Part shown: positions 1-8,942 of the stretch, piece by piece
Numbering within the stretch: position 1 is the stretch's first letter
How the letters are laid out: each line of letters starts with the position of its first letter
Assembly (NCBI RefSeq): GCF_030518195.1
Contig: NZ_JAULSC010000006.1
Location: forward strand, 120,908-184,907
Direction of reading: 5' to 3'
From: Nocardioides cremeus
GTDB taxonomy: Bacteria > Actinomycetota > Actinomycetes > Propionibacteriales > Nocardioidaceae
DNA: 64,000 bases
Position numbers and translations under genes: made by a program
Notes under the pieces: generated by a model
The model's database searches: none
Told to the model about the DNA's origin: nothing
What the model saw: only the letters and a program-made list of their open reading frames with translations

Positions 1-125
1 CTGGCCCGAGCCTCTCCCGCCGTCCGCCGGGGGACCTCACGAAATTGAGGTAATCGGGCCGCTCGCCGGCTCGAGGCGGGTCCCGCGGGCCCACGCTGGT
101 GCCTCACGCCACGAGGAGGACGAGC

Positions 126-1370
126 ATGGGAACACGCAGCTGCCGGTTGTGCGGGGCCGACCTGAGGACCACCTTCGTGGACCTGGGGATGTCACCGCCG
201 TGCGAGAGCTACCTGGCCGAGGAGGACCTGGACCGCGCGGAGGTCTTCCACCCGCTGCACGTGCGGGTCTGCGACGAGTGCCTGCTGGTCCAGCTGCCGG
301 CCTACATCCCGGCCGAGGACATCTTCAGCGACTACGCCTACTTCTCCTCCTACTCCGACTCGTGGGTGCGCCACTGCGAGCGCTTCGTCGAGACCGCCGT
401 CGAGCGGCTCGGCCTGGGCGCCGACTCGTTCGTCGTCGAGGTGGCCAGCAACGACGGCTACCTCCTGCAGCACGCCGTGGCCCGCGGCATCCGCTCGCTG
501 GGCATCGAGCCCGCCGCCAACGTGGCCGTGGCCGCCGAGGAGCGCGGCGTGCCCACCGAGGTGCTCTTCCTGGGCCAGGAGACCGGCCGCAAGATCGCCG
601 ACGTGCACGGGCGCGCCGACCTCGTCGTGGCCAACAACGTCTTCGCCCACGTGCCCGACATCGTCGACTTCAGCCGCGGGATGCGCGAGCTGGTCGCCGA
701 CGACGGCCGGGTGAGCATCGAGATCCCGCACCTGCTGCGCCTGGTGGAGGGCCGTGAGTTCGACACGATCTACCACGAGCACTACTCCTACCTCTCGCTG
801 CTGACCACACAGCGGGTGCTCGCCGCGGCCGGCCTGAGCGTCGTCGACGTCGAGGAGCTGCCCACGCACGGCGGCTCGCTGCGCACCTGGTCGGCACGCA
901 CCGAGACCGCGCCCGAGCCGTCGCCGGCGGTGGCGCGCGTGCTGGCCGACGAGGCCGCCGCCGGGCTGCACACCCTCGACGGTCACGCCGGCTTCGCCAG
1001 CTCGGTCGCCGAGGTGCGCGACGACTTCGTGGAGTTCCTCGTCGACTGTCGCCGACGCGGACGCAGCGTCGCGGCGTACGGCGCCCCGGGCAAGGGCAAC
1101 ACGCTGCTCAACCACTGCGGTGTGCGCGCCGACCTGCTGTCCTTCGCGGTCGACCGCAACCCGCACAAGCACGGCAGGTTCCTGCCCGGCACCCACATCC
1201 CGGTGCTGCCGGTCGAGGCGCTGGCCCAGGCCCGCCCCGACTACGTGGTGATCATGCCGTGGAACCTCCGCAAGGAGATCACGGCCCAGCTCGACTACGT
1301 GGGCGAGTGGGGCGGCCAGCTGGTCGTGGCCCTGCCGCGCCTCGAGGTCTTCCAGGCCGGATCGGCCTGA
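126..1370 (+). CDS. Sugar C-methyltransferase, class I SAM-dependent
   Basis: A 414-residue SAM-dependent C-methyltransferase of the NDP-hexose (TylCIII/NovU) type, predicted to add a methyl branch to a keto-deoxysugar nucleotide in the cytoplasm. Four cysteines near the N terminus (C6, C9, C49, C52) form the zinc-binding domain typical of this family. The SAM-binding Rossmann motif VEVASNDGYL lies around residues 104-113, and the conserved C-terminal motif AAYGAPGKGNTLLN follows. The ATG at 126 was chosen over the upstream in-frame GTG at 99 because a GAGGAGG Shine-Dalgarno sits just before it. It is followed after 15 nt by a cytidylyltransferase, so a CDP-sugar is the likely substrate. The exact methylated carbon cannot be read from sequence. 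Confidence 0.88.
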   Translation: MGTRSCRLCGADLRTTFVDLGMSPPCESYLAEEDLDRAEVFHPLHVRVCDECLLVQLPAYIPAEDIFSDYAYFSSYSDSWVRHCERFVETAVERLGLGADSFVVEVASNDGYLLQHAVARGIRSLGIEPAANVAVAAEERGVPTEVLFLGQETGRKIADVHGRADLVVANNVFAHVPDIVDFSRGMRELVADDGRVSIEIPHLLRLVEGREFDTIYHEHYSYLSLLTTQRVLAAAGLSVVDVEELPTHGGSLRTWSARTETAPEPSPAVARVLADEAAAGLHTLDGHAGFASSVAEVRDDFVEFLVDCRRRGRSVAAYGAPGKGNTLLNHCGVRADLLSFAVDRNPHKHGRFLPGTHIPVLPVEALAQARPDYVVIMPWNLRKEITAQLDYVGEWGGQLVVALPRLEVFQAGSA

Positions 1371-1385
1371 CGAGAGGAGTACGAC

Positions 1386-2204
1386 ATGAAGGTGGTCCTG
1401 TTCTGCGGTGGCCTGGGGATGCGCATGCGCGCCGACAACCAGTCCCTGCCGAAGCCGATGATGCCCATCGGGAGCCGGCCGGTGCTGTGGCACGTGATGC
1501 GCTACTACGCCTACTTCGGGCACACCGACTTCGTGCTGTGCCTGGGGCACGGCGCGCAGGCGGTCAAGGACTACTTCCTGAACTACCAGGAGACCGCCTC
1601 CAACGACTTCGTGCTCACCAAGGGCGGCGACTACATCGAGATGCTCGGCACCGACATCAGCGACTGGACGATCCGGTTCATCGACACCGGCATGGACACC
1701 GCGATCGGTGAGCGGCTGCGCCGCGTGCGCCCGCACCTGGAGGGCGACGGCGTCTTCCTGGCCAACTACGGCGACGTGCTCACCGACGCGCCGATGGACG
1801 AGCTGGTCGCCCAGTTCGAGCAGACCGACGCGGTGGCGCAGATGCTGGCCGTCAAGCCGCAGGACTCCTTCCACGTCATCGACGTCGACGGCGCCGGGCA
1901 GGTCTCCGGGCTGGTGCCGGTCGCCGACATGTCGCTGTGCATCAACGGCGGCTACTTCGTGCTGAGCCAGGGCATCTTCGACTACCTCGAGGAGGGCGAC
2001 GACCTGGTCATGGACGGGTGCGTGCGCGCTGCTCGCGACGGCCGGGTGCGCGCGGTGCGCTACGACGGCTTCTGGGCCCCGATGGACACGCTCAAGGAGC
2101 GCACCGCCCTGGAGGAGAAGTACCGGCACGGCATCAGCCCCTGGGCGCTGTGGCGCGACCGCCCCGTGCAGCCCGGCGCCGCGGTCACCCCCGTCGCCCT
2201 CTGA
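1386..2204 (+). CDS. rfbF: Glucose-1-phosphate cytidylyltransferase-like nucleotidyltransferase
   Basis: A 272-residue sugar-nucleotide pyrophosphorylase. It is predicted to join glucose-1-phosphate and CTP to give CDP-glucose, the entry step to CDP-deoxysugars. The N-terminal nucleotide-binding loop reads FCGGLGMRM and is followed by PKPMMPIG, as in RfbF/AscA enzymes. Length fits the family (about 255-270). GAGGAG sits 6 nt before the ATG. It is co-directional with the C-methyltransferase (15 nt gap), and a CDP-glucose 4,6-dehydratase lies 4 kb downstream, which supports CTP specificity. A related nucleotidyltransferase with other base specificity cannot be excluded by eye. Confidence 0.85.
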   Translation: MKVVLFCGGLGMRMRADNQSLPKPMMPIGSRPVLWHVMRYYAYFGHTDFVLCLGHGAQAVKDYFLNYQETASNDFVLTKGGDYIEMLGTDISDWTIRFIDTGMDTAIGERLRRVRPHLEGDGVFLANYGDVLTDAPMDELVAQFEQTDAVAQMLAVKPQDSFHVIDVDGAGQVSGLVPVADMSLCINGGYFVLSQGIFDYLEEGDDLVMDGCVRAARDGRVRAVRYDGFWAPMDTLKERTALEEKYRHGISPWALWRDRPVQPGAAVTPVAL

Positions 2205-2560
2205 CCCGGCCCGGACTTCGCCCCGACCCGGCCCGAACTTCGCAACGAGTCGGCCCGGATCTTCCACATGAGTCGGCCTGGGCATCTCGCTGAGCCGCCA
2301 GCCGTGCCAATCGGCGTACGACGCCCACGGCAGCAGGGAGATCTGCGCCGGCTCGGCGCGAAGTTAGGGCCGGGTCAGCGTTGCTTCCGGGTGAGTCGAG
2401 GTACCCGCCGCGCTGTCGCAGTGGCTGCCGGCGTCCGACGAGCGGTCCGAGCTTCGCCGGTGCCCCGGCCTCGTACGACGCCGCGAGCAGCTGGGGAGAG
2501 AGAAGCGCCGGGTCGACGTGAGATCCAGGCCGGGTCAGCGCGAGATAGGGGCCGGGTCGG
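2203..2560. repeat. 22-bp periodic repeat array filling a convergent intergenic gap
   Basis: This 356-nt gap between convergent genes has no credible gene. It carries copies of a unit with core GACCCGGCC. On the plus strand, cores start at 2203, 2225, 2247, 2270 and 2292, degenerating rightward. On the minus strand, cores have their 5' ends at 2558, 2536, 2514, 2376 and 2354. Spacing is 22 nt in all adjacent pairs but one (23). Opposed copies can fold, so the array may act as a bidirectional terminator. The left end coincides with the TGA of the plus-strand gene and the right end abuts the stop of the minus-strand gene. A second copy of the same design is at 17091-17182. Confidence 0.75.
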
Positions 2561-4153
2561 CTACTGGGTGCTGCTGCCGGCGTCCTGGAGGTAGGGCTCG
2601 CTGCGCCACTGGTTCCAGGTCACGAAGCTGCCGGCCTCGAGGGCCATGAAGAGCCAGGGGCCGCGGTAGGTGTTGTCCCAGAAGCGGTTGTCCTGCTCGA
2701 GCGTCACCGCGTTCTCCACCAGGGTGCCCTGGAAGGGCGAGTGCGGCGGGAAGGTGCCCCAGTTGGAGAAGATGCCGCTCACCCCGCAGATGTTCTCCAC
2801 GGTGCACTCGGGGCCCAGCTGCTCGGGGTCGAGCTCGAAGAGGTTGTCGTGCACGTGCACGTGCTGGGACTTCCAGCGGCAGTCGTCGAAGTAGGGATCC
2901 TCGGCGATCAGGTCGGGATCGGCGCAGGCCTCGAAGGTGGCGACCTCGGGGTTGACCAGGGTGGTGTCCTGGGTGGGGTTGGCCGGCGAGCCGGCGTACC
3001 GGTCGGCGTTCTCCCAGATCGCCACCCCGCCCCAGTTGTCGATGAAGCGGTTGCCGGCCACGACCAGCGCCTCGCCGTGCAGCGTGCCCGCGCGCGGGTC
3101 GGCCCCGGACTCGGAGACGTAGATCGCGGGGGTGGGGAAGCCCGGGTTGCGCGGGCCCTTGACGGTGCCGTTGCCGATGAAGGTGTTGCCCACGATCGAG
3201 GCGTTGTAGCTGGTCTCGTAGACCAGGCCCTCGGAGTCGTTGTGCTCGACCAGGTTGCCCTCGATGGTGAAGCCGGTGTTGTTGTTGTCGGCCCACAGCC
3301 CCGGGCCGGAGTTGTTGTGCACCCAGTTGTCGGTGATCTGGGCGCCGGTCGTGGCCCAGAACTTGCCGCCACCGGTGCACCCGCAGGTCGGGATGCGCTT
3401 CTCCCAGTCGGCGGTGTTGTTGTGGCTGATCTCGTTGTGGTGCAGCACCACGTCCTTCGGACCGGTCGGGGAGTAGGCGCTGAAGCCGTACTGGCCGTTC
3501 TCGGTCAGGCAGTTGTGGCGCACCACCGCACCGTCGCCGAGAAAGACCCCGGCCCCGCCGTTGCGCCGCAGGGTGTTGCGCTCGACCAGCCACCCGGGCG
3601 CGCTGTCGTGGTTGACGACGCCCTGGTTGCGGTTGTCGAGACGTCCGCCGAAGCCCTCGACGGTCAGGTGCCGCACGGTCACGTCGCTGGCCTTGCCGGT
3701 GAAGGCGTAGAGGTTGGTGCCGTCGCCGTCGAGCACCGCGCCGGGCGCCCCGACGAAGGTGTCACCGTCGTTGGGGCGCACCGAGTCGTACGCCGTCTCG
3801 CCGAGGCGGTGCCGACCGGGTGCGAGCCAGAAGGTGGTGCCGGGCGGCGACTGGCTCACCACCAGCGGCAGGTTGTCGGACGTCGGGACCACCACGGCAC
3901 CGTCCGGCGGTTCGGCCGGCCCGTCGAGGCGCGGCGAGCCGCACACCGCTGCCGGTGCGTCGTCGGGTGCCTCGGCGCGTGCCTGTGGCTCGGCGCCGGG
4001 ACCGCCCACCGGGCCGCCGGCCGCCGGGTCGGCGGCCCCCAGCGACGAGGTGCGCAGGGCCGCCAGCGCGGCGACGAGGACGACGGCGAGACCCACCCAG
4101 CCCAGCAGCGGGAGGCCTGGGCGGGGGCGTGGGCGGCTCTGACGTGAGGGCAC
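2561..4153 (-). CDS. Right-handed parallel beta-helix protein, membrane-anchored or secreted
   Basis: About 530 residues from a GTG at 4153. A basic start (VPSRQSRPRPRP) and a hydrophobic segment at about residues 14-33 look like a signal anchor, followed by an Ala/Pro-rich linker. The body shows repeated beta-helix coils rich in Asn and Gly (NRNQGVV, RNGGAGVF, HHNEISHNN, VEHNDSEG, GNTFIGNG), as in NosD/pectate-lyase-like carbohydrate-binding or carbohydrate-cleaving proteins. Given the sugar-biosynthesis neighbours it may act on or bind the cell-surface polysaccharide. No catalytic triad could be assigned. The longer in-frame reading to 4297 lacks a ribosome site and would bury the signal sequence. 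Confidence 0.75.
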   Translation of the reverse strand: MPSRQSRPRPRPGLPLLGWVGLAVVLVAALAALRTSSLGAADPAAGGPVGGPGAEPQARAEAPDDAPAAVCGSPRLDGPAEPPDGAVVVPTSDNLPLVVSQSPPGTTFWLAPGRHRLGETAYDSVRPNDGDTFVGAPGAVLDGDGTNLYAFTGKASDVTVRHLTVEGFGGRLDNRNQGVVNHDSAPGWLVERNTLRRNGGAGVFLGDGAVVRHNCLTENGQYGFSAYSPTGPKDVVLHHNEISHNNTADWEKRIPTCGCTGGGKFWATTGAQITDNWVHNNSGPGLWADNNNTGFTIEGNLVEHNDSEGLVYETSYNASIVGNTFIGNGTVKGPRNPGFPTPAIYVSESGADPRAGTLHGEALVVAGNRFIDNWGGVAIWENADRYAGSPANPTQDTTLVNPEVATFEACADPDLIAEDPYFDDCRWKSQHVHVHDNLFELDPEQLGPECTVENICGVSGIFSNWGTFPPHSPFQGTLVENAVTLEQDNRFWDNTYRGPWLFMALEAGSFVTWNQWRSEPYLQDAGSSTQ

Positions 4154-4308
4154 CCGGCCACGGTAGGACCGCGGGCAGGGCCCCGTGCGGGCGCTGCAGG
4201 GCGATCTACCGCATATCGGGGACCTCTGCGCACCGACGGCCCACACCGCCGCGGCCGCGCGCAGGATCGCCCTGACGGCCGCGTGGGCGAGGGGCAAGGG
4301 GGACCGAC

Positions 4309-4968
4309 GTGCTGGAGCTGGGGATCGGCGCTGGGGCGCTGGAGGTGGTGTGCCTGGGGGCGCACCCCGACGACATCGAGATCGGGTGCGGGGGCACCCT
4401 GCTGCGCCTGGCGAGCCGGCCGCAGACCTCGGTCGCCGCGCTGGTGCTGACCGGGACGCCCGACCGCGTCCGCGAGTCGGAGCAGGCGCTGGAGGGGTTG
4501 TTCCCCGGCACCCGGCTGAGCTGCGTGGGCCTGCCCGACGGGCGGCTGCCGGAGCACTGGGGCGCGGTCAAGCAGGCGCTCGAGGACCTCGCCGCCATCC
4601 ACAGCCCCCATGTCGTCCTGGCGCCGCGCGCCGACGACGCCCACCAGGACCACCGGGTGGTGGGCGAGCTGGTGGCCACGGTCTGGCGCGACGCGCTGGT
4701 GCTGCACTACGAGATCCCCAAGTGGGACGCCGACCTGCGTCCCTCGACCCACTACGTCGCCCTCGACGAGGAGACTGCTCGCCGCAAGTTCGCCGTCCTC
4801 GACGCCTCGTTCCCCAGCCAGCACGGGCGCGACTGGTGGGACGAGGAGACCTTCCTGGGCCTGATGCGGCTGCGCGGCGTCGAGTGCCGCGCCCGGTACG
4901 CCGAGGGCTTCTCCTCGGCCAAGGTGCTGGTCGGTCTCGACGGCGCACGCGGGGGAGCGGCCTCGTGA
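4309..4968 (+). CDS. PIG-L (LmbE-like) family deacetylase
   Basis: A 219-residue zinc-dependent N-deacetylase of the LmbE/PIG-L fold. The signature AHPDD is at residues 18-22 followed by IEIGCGGT, and a second metal or catalytic region reads DDAHQDHR. Family members remove acetyl groups from N-acetylated sugars or sugar conjugates, so here it may expose an amine on the sugar built by this locus. The GTG start at 4309 is preceded by AAGGGGGA. It overlaps the next gene by 4 nt (GTGA), so the two are translationally coupled. The substrate is inferred from context only. Confidence 0.87.
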   Translation: MLELGIGAGALEVVCLGAHPDDIEIGCGGTLLRLASRPQTSVAALVLTGTPDRVRESEQALEGLFPGTRLSCVGLPDGRLPEHWGAVKQALEDLAAIHSPHVVLAPRADDAHQDHRVVGELVATVWRDALVLHYEIPKWDADLRPSTHYVALDEETARRKFAVLDASFPSQHGRDWWDEETFLGLMRLRGVECRARYAEGFSSAKVLVGLDGARGGAAS

Positions 4969-6311
4969 TCGGCGGGACCGACCCGGACTTCTCGTGCTCG
5001 CTGCGGGCGCAGGCCCGCCTGCACGAGCTGGTGCCCGGCGGGGCACACACCTACGCCCGCGGCAGCGACCAGTACCCCGAGCAGATGGCGCCGGTGATCG
5101 TGCGCGGCTCGGGGGCCCGGGTCGAGGACCTCGACGGCAACGTCTTCGTGGAGTACGGCATGGGGCTGCGCGCGGTCACGCTGGGCCACGGCTTCGCGCC
5201 GGTGGTCGACGCGGTCTGCCGCGCGGTGCGCGACGGGGTCAGCTTCACGCGGCCCTCGGTGTGGGAGCTGCGGGCCGCGGAGCGCTTCCTGGAGCAGGTG
5301 CCCGGCGCCGACATGGTCAAGTTCGCCAAGAACGGCTCGGACGTCACCACCGCGGCGGTGCGCCTGGCGCGGGCCGCGACCGGGCGTCCGCTGGTGGCCG
5401 TCTGCCGCACCCAGCCCTTCTTCTCCACCGACGACTGGTTCATCGGCACGACCGCGATGCCCCACGGGGTGCTGCCCGCGCACCGCGGCGACACCGTCGG
5501 CTTCGACTACAACGACCTCGACTCGCTGCGCGCGGTGCTCGCCGAGCACCCGGGCCGGGTCGCGGCGGTGGTGCTCGAGCCGGCCTCGGCGACCGCCGAG
5601 CCGGAGCCCGGCTTCCTCGAGGGCGTACGCCGCCTGGCCGACGAGGACGGCTTCGTGCTGGTCTTCGACGAGATAATCTGCGGGATGCGATGGTCGCGCC
5701 ACGGGGCCCAGCACGTCTACGGGGTGCGCCCCGACCTGTCGTGCTGGGGCAAGGCGCTGGGCAACGGGTTCCCGATCGCGGCGCTGGCCGGCCGGCGCGA
5801 GCTGATGGAGCTGGGCGGGCTGCGCACCGACGCCGAGCGGGTCTTCCTGGTCTCCACCACGCACGGCCCGGAGACGGGTGGGCTGGCGGCGTACCTGGCC
5901 GTCGACGACGAGTACGCGCAGCACGACGTGGTGGCCACGATGACCGACCGGGGCACCCGCCTGGCCGACGCGGTGCGGCACGAGGTCGCGGTCGCGGGGC
6001 TGGGCGAGCACGTGCAGCTGCACGGACGCCCGACCTCGATGGTCTTCGCGACGCTCGACGGTCGGGGACGGCCGTGCCAGTCGATGCGCACGCTGTTCCT
6101 GCAGGAGCTGCTGCGCCACGGGGTGCTGGGCCAGTCGTTCGTGGTGTCGGCAGCGCACACCGACGACGACCTCGACCTCACCGTGCGCGCGGTGCGGCAC
6201 GCGCTGCCCGTCTACGCGCGCGCCCTGGAGCAGGGCGGCGTCGAGGGCCTGCTGGTGGGCCGTCCGGTCGCGCCGGCGCTGCGCCCCGTGGCCGCCCCGC
6301 GGCGGCTCTGA
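4965..6311 (+). CDS. Glutamate-1-semialdehyde aminomutase-like class III aminotransferase
   Basis: A 448-residue PLP enzyme of the class III aminotransferase family. The region ELVPGGAHTYARGSDQYP near the start, the cofactor Asp segment LVFDEII and the PLP lysine in WGKALGNGFPIAALAG are as in GSA 2,1-aminomutase-like proteins. In a sugar cluster such proteins usually transaminate a small or keto-sugar substrate rather than make heme precursor. The GTG at 4965 overlaps the deacetylase stop (GTGA). The next gene is convergent with only 10 nt between stops. The precise donor and acceptor are unknown. Confidence 0.83.
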   Translation: MIGGTDPDFSCSLRAQARLHELVPGGAHTYARGSDQYPEQMAPVIVRGSGARVEDLDGNVFVEYGMGLRAVTLGHGFAPVVDAVCRAVRDGVSFTRPSVWELRAAERFLEQVPGADMVKFAKNGSDVTTAAVRLARAATGRPLVAVCRTQPFFSTDDWFIGTTAMPHGVLPAHRGDTVGFDYNDLDSLRAVLAEHPGRVAAVVLEPASATAEPEPGFLEGVRRLADEDGFVLVFDEIICGMRWSRHGAQHVYGVRPDLSCWGKALGNGFPIAALAGRRELMELGGLRTDAERVFLVSTTHGPETGGLAAYLAVDDEYAQHDVVATMTDRGTRLADAVRHEVAVAGLGEHVQLHGRPTSMVFATLDGRGRPCQSMRTLFLQELLRHGVLGQSFVVSAAHTDDDLDLTVRAVRHALPVYARALEQGGVEGLLVGRPVAPALRPVAAPRRL

Positions 6312-6321
6312 GCGATCCGCC

Positions 6322-7386
6322 TCAGGCGCGCTGGGTCTCGGCGTGCCGCTCGAGGTAGCACTCGACCTGGCGGTCGACCGCCTCGCGCGGGGGCTCGCCG
6401 GCGCGCACCGCCTTCTCCCAGTCGACGGTGATCGCCACCGCCTCCTTGGCCCTCAGCACGGGGTGCCACCCGAGCTCGGTGCGCGCCAGCGTCGAGTCCA
6501 GCGCCAGCAGCCCGGCCTCGTGCGGGCCGGGGTCGCCGGTGGCCTCCCAGCGGGCGCCCTCGCCCCACTGCCGCGCCATCAGGTCGGCGACGTCGGCGAC
6601 GCTGAGCGTGTCGGCGCTCGTCGGGCCGAAGTTCCACCCCCGGTCGTGCGCGCGCCCGGGCAGGTGCTCGGCGACGGTCAGGTAGCCGCTGAGCGGCTCC
6701 AGCACGTGCTGCCAGGGGCGTACGGCGTCCGGTCGCCGCAGCCGGGCCGGCTCGCCGGCCGCGAACCGGGCGACCAGCTCGGGCAGCAGCGCGTCGGCGG
6801 TGGCGTCGCCGCCGCCGACGACGTTGCCGGCGCGGGCCGTCGCCACGCCCAGGCCCTCGCGCGGGAAGGAGGCGACCATCGAGTGGGTCAGCAGCTCGGC
6901 GCAGGCCTTGCTGGCGCTGTAGGGGTCGTCGCCGCCGAGCGGCTCGCTCTCGCGGTAGCCCCAGTGCCACTCGTTGTTGCGGTAGACCTTGTCGGTGGTC
7001 ACCACCACGCAGCGGCTCACCCGCGGCACCGCGAGCACGGCCTCGAGGACCGCCAGCGTGCCGTCGACGTTGCTCGAGAACGTCTCGCGCGGGTCGCGGT
7101 AGGACTCGCGCACCACCGACTGCGCGGCCAGGTGCAGCACCGTGTCGGCACCGGAGGCCTCGAGGGCGGCGGTGAGCCGCTCGCGCTCACGGATGTCGCC
7201 CACCCGGTCGCTGGCGAGGTCGTCGGCGCAGCGGGCGCGGGTGTGCAGGAAGTGCTCGGGCGTGGTGAGGGCGTAGCCGTGCACGCGCGCACCCATCCGG
7301 TGCAGCAGCCGGCTCAGCCAGGCGCCCTTGAAGCCGGTGTGGCCGGTGACGAAGACGTCCCGGTCCCTCCAGTGGGCTGGGTCCAT
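6322..7386 (-). CDS. rfbG: CDP-glucose 4,6-dehydratase
   Basis: A 354-residue extended short-chain dehydrogenase. The NAD-binding loop is TGHTGFKGAW (residues 14-23), the diagnostic RfbG sequence. The catalytic region includes VVVTTDKVYRN and YRESEPLGGDDPYSASKACAE (YxxxK embedded in the latter). It converts CDP-glucose to CDP-4-keto-6-deoxyglucose. It starts at an ATG whose likely -10 (TAGCGT, 7400-7395 on the minus strand) is 8 nt upstream, so its mRNA is probably leaderless or nearly so. It works after the cytidylyltransferase at 1386. No RfbH-type 3-dehydrase gene is visible in the window. Confidence 0.92.
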   Translation of the reverse strand: MDPAHWRDRDVFVTGHTGFKGAWLSRLLHRMGARVHGYALTTPEHFLHTRARCADDLASDRVGDIRERERLTAALEASGADTVLHLAAQSVVRESYRDPRETFSSNVDGTLAVLEAVLAVPRVSRCVVVTTDKVYRNNEWHWGYRESEPLGGDDPYSASKACAELLTHSMVASFPREGLGVATARAGNVVGGGDATADALLPELVARFAAGEPARLRRPDAVRPWQHVLEPLSGYLTVAEHLPGRAHDRGWNFGPTSADTLSVADVADLMARQWGEGARWEATGDPGPHEAGLLALDSTLARTELGWHPVLRAKEAVAITVDWEKAVRAGEPPREAVDRQVECYLERHAETQRA

Positions 7387-7439
7387 GGCCGGTGACGCTA
7401 GTGCCGGCGCAGCCGGTGGCGCAGGACCTCGCGCAGCGA

Positions 7440-7455
7440 TACCCAGTTGTGGGTA
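7440..7455. promoter_or_regulatory. Palindrome in the divergent promoter region
   Basis: TACCCA-GTTG-TGGGTA is a perfect 6-bp inverted repeat in the 121-nt gap between the divergent CDP-glucose dehydratase and DUF4910 genes. It is a possible operator shared by both promoters; no regulator is assigned. Confidence 0.35.
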
Positions 7456-7507
7456 GACCCCCCGGACGTGGGCGACGCGGTGCGCGCGGCGGGGGCAGGG
7501 TGGGCGC

Positions 7508-8842
7508 GTGGAGGACGACGAGCCGGCCCGTCGCAGGCGGCGGATGCGCGTGCGGATGCAGCGCCTCTACCCCCTGTGCCGCAGCATCACCGGCGACGGC
7601 GTGCGCGCCACCCTCGACGTGATCGAGCAGGACCTCCCGCCGGGGGTCGAGCTGCACCGCCACGAGGTGCCCTCCGGCACCCAGGTGCACGACTGGGTCG
7701 TCAACGACGAGTGGAACGCGCGGGCCGCGTGGATCGCCGACGCGACCGGTCGCCGCCTGGTCGACCTGGCCCGGCACACCCTGCACCTGGTGGGTTACAG
7801 CGTGCCGGTGCGGGCCTCGATGAGCTTCGAGGAGCTGCGCCCGCACCTGCACACGATGCCCGACCGGCCCGACTGGATCCCCTACCGCACGACCTACTAC
7901 GAGCGCACCTGGGGATTCTGCCTGGCCCACCGCGACCTGGCCGGCCTCGAGGAGGCCGCGCGCCTGGGGCCGCTCGAGGTCGTGGTCGACACCACCGTCG
8001 CGCCCGGCTCGCTGACGTACGGCGAGGTGGTGCTGCCCGGCAGCGAGGAGGGCGAGATCCTGCTCTGGGCGCACCTGTGCCACCCCTCGCTGGCCAACGA
8101 CAACCTCTCGGGGCTCAGCGTGGCCACCGAGCTGGTGCGCGAGCTGGCCGGGCGCCCGCGCCGGCTGGGCGTGCGCCTGCTGCTGGCCCCCGGGACCATC
8201 GGCTCGATCACCTGGCTGGCCCGCAACGCCGAGCACCTGCCCCGGCTGCGGCACGGGCTGGTGCTGACCGGTCTCGGCGGGCCGGGGTCCCTGGTCTACA
8301 AGCGCACCCGGCGCGGCGCCCGCCCGGTCGACCGCGCCGCCGAGCTCGTCGTGGCCGCGCACGGCGGTCAGGTGCGCGACTACTCGCCCTACGGCTACGA
8401 CGAGCGCCAGTTCAACGCGCTGGGCTTCGACCTGCCGGTGGGCAGGATCTCGCGCACGCCGCACGGCGAGTACCCCGAGTACCACACCTCGGCCGACGAC
8501 CTGGCCTTCGTGACCGACGAGCAGCTCGCGGCGTCGTACGACGCGGTGCTCGAGGTCGTCGAGTCGCTCCAGGCCGACGTCACCTACCGCAACCTCAGCC
8601 CGTACGGCGAGCCGCAGCTGGGCCGGCGCGGGCTCTACCCGACCACCGGCGGCAAGAACGCGACGGACGCCGTGATGGCGATGCTGTGGCTGCTGGCGGC
8701 CTCCGACGGGGCCACGTCGCTGGTCGAGGTGGCCGCGCTCTCGGGCGCCTCGGTGGCCTCGCTGCACGCGGCCGCGCAGGACCTCGAAGGGGCCGGGCTG
8801 CTGGCCCGCGAGGCGGACCCGGGGACCGCTCACCAAGATTGA
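7508..8842 (+). CDS. DUF4910 aminopeptidase-like protein with C-terminal winged helix
   Basis: 444 residues matching the DUF4910/DUF2172 architecture: an N-terminal region (MQRLYPLCRSITGDGVR), a zinc-peptidase-like core of the M28 fold, and a C-terminal winged-helix segment (about residues 380-435). Metal-ligand candidates are in WAHLCHPSLANDNLSG. Members recur in polysaccharide and unusual-sugar loci next to cytidylyltransferases, PIG-L deacetylases and aminotransferases, but their substrate is not established. The GTG start is preceded by a G-rich stretch (GGGCAGGGTGGG). It is divergent from the dehydratase. Confidence 0.8.
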   Translation: MEDDEPARRRRRMRVRMQRLYPLCRSITGDGVRATLDVIEQDLPPGVELHRHEVPSGTQVHDWVVNDEWNARAAWIADATGRRLVDLARHTLHLVGYSVPVRASMSFEELRPHLHTMPDRPDWIPYRTTYYERTWGFCLAHRDLAGLEEAARLGPLEVVVDTTVAPGSLTYGEVVLPGSEEGEILLWAHLCHPSLANDNLSGLSVATELVRELAGRPRRLGVRLLLAPGTIGSITWLARNAEHLPRLRHGLVLTGLGGPGSLVYKRTRRGARPVDRAAELVVAAHGGQVRDYSPYGYDERQFNALGFDLPVGRISRTPHGEYPEYHTSADDLAFVTDEQLAASYDAVLEVVESLQADVTYRNLSPYGEPQLGRRGLYPTTGGKNATDAVMAMLWLLAASDGATSLVEVAALSGASVASLHAAAQDLEGAGLLAREADPGTAHQD

Positions 8843-8942
8843 GCATCTTCGCCCCGGGCGCCGCGTCGGCCCCGGCCGCCTTCCTAGGCTTCCGCCATGG
8901 GTCGGGGAGGCCCGATCGCAGACCGGGGAGGGGGGTGGGCAC

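Noticed and set aside
2203..2560. CRISPR array
   Set aside because: Units are adjacent with no unique spacers, occur on both strands and no cas gene is nearby.
2268..2594. 108-codon plus-strand frame in the first repeat array
   Set aside because: It is made of repeat units, has no ribosome site and runs into the 3' end of the beta-helix gene.
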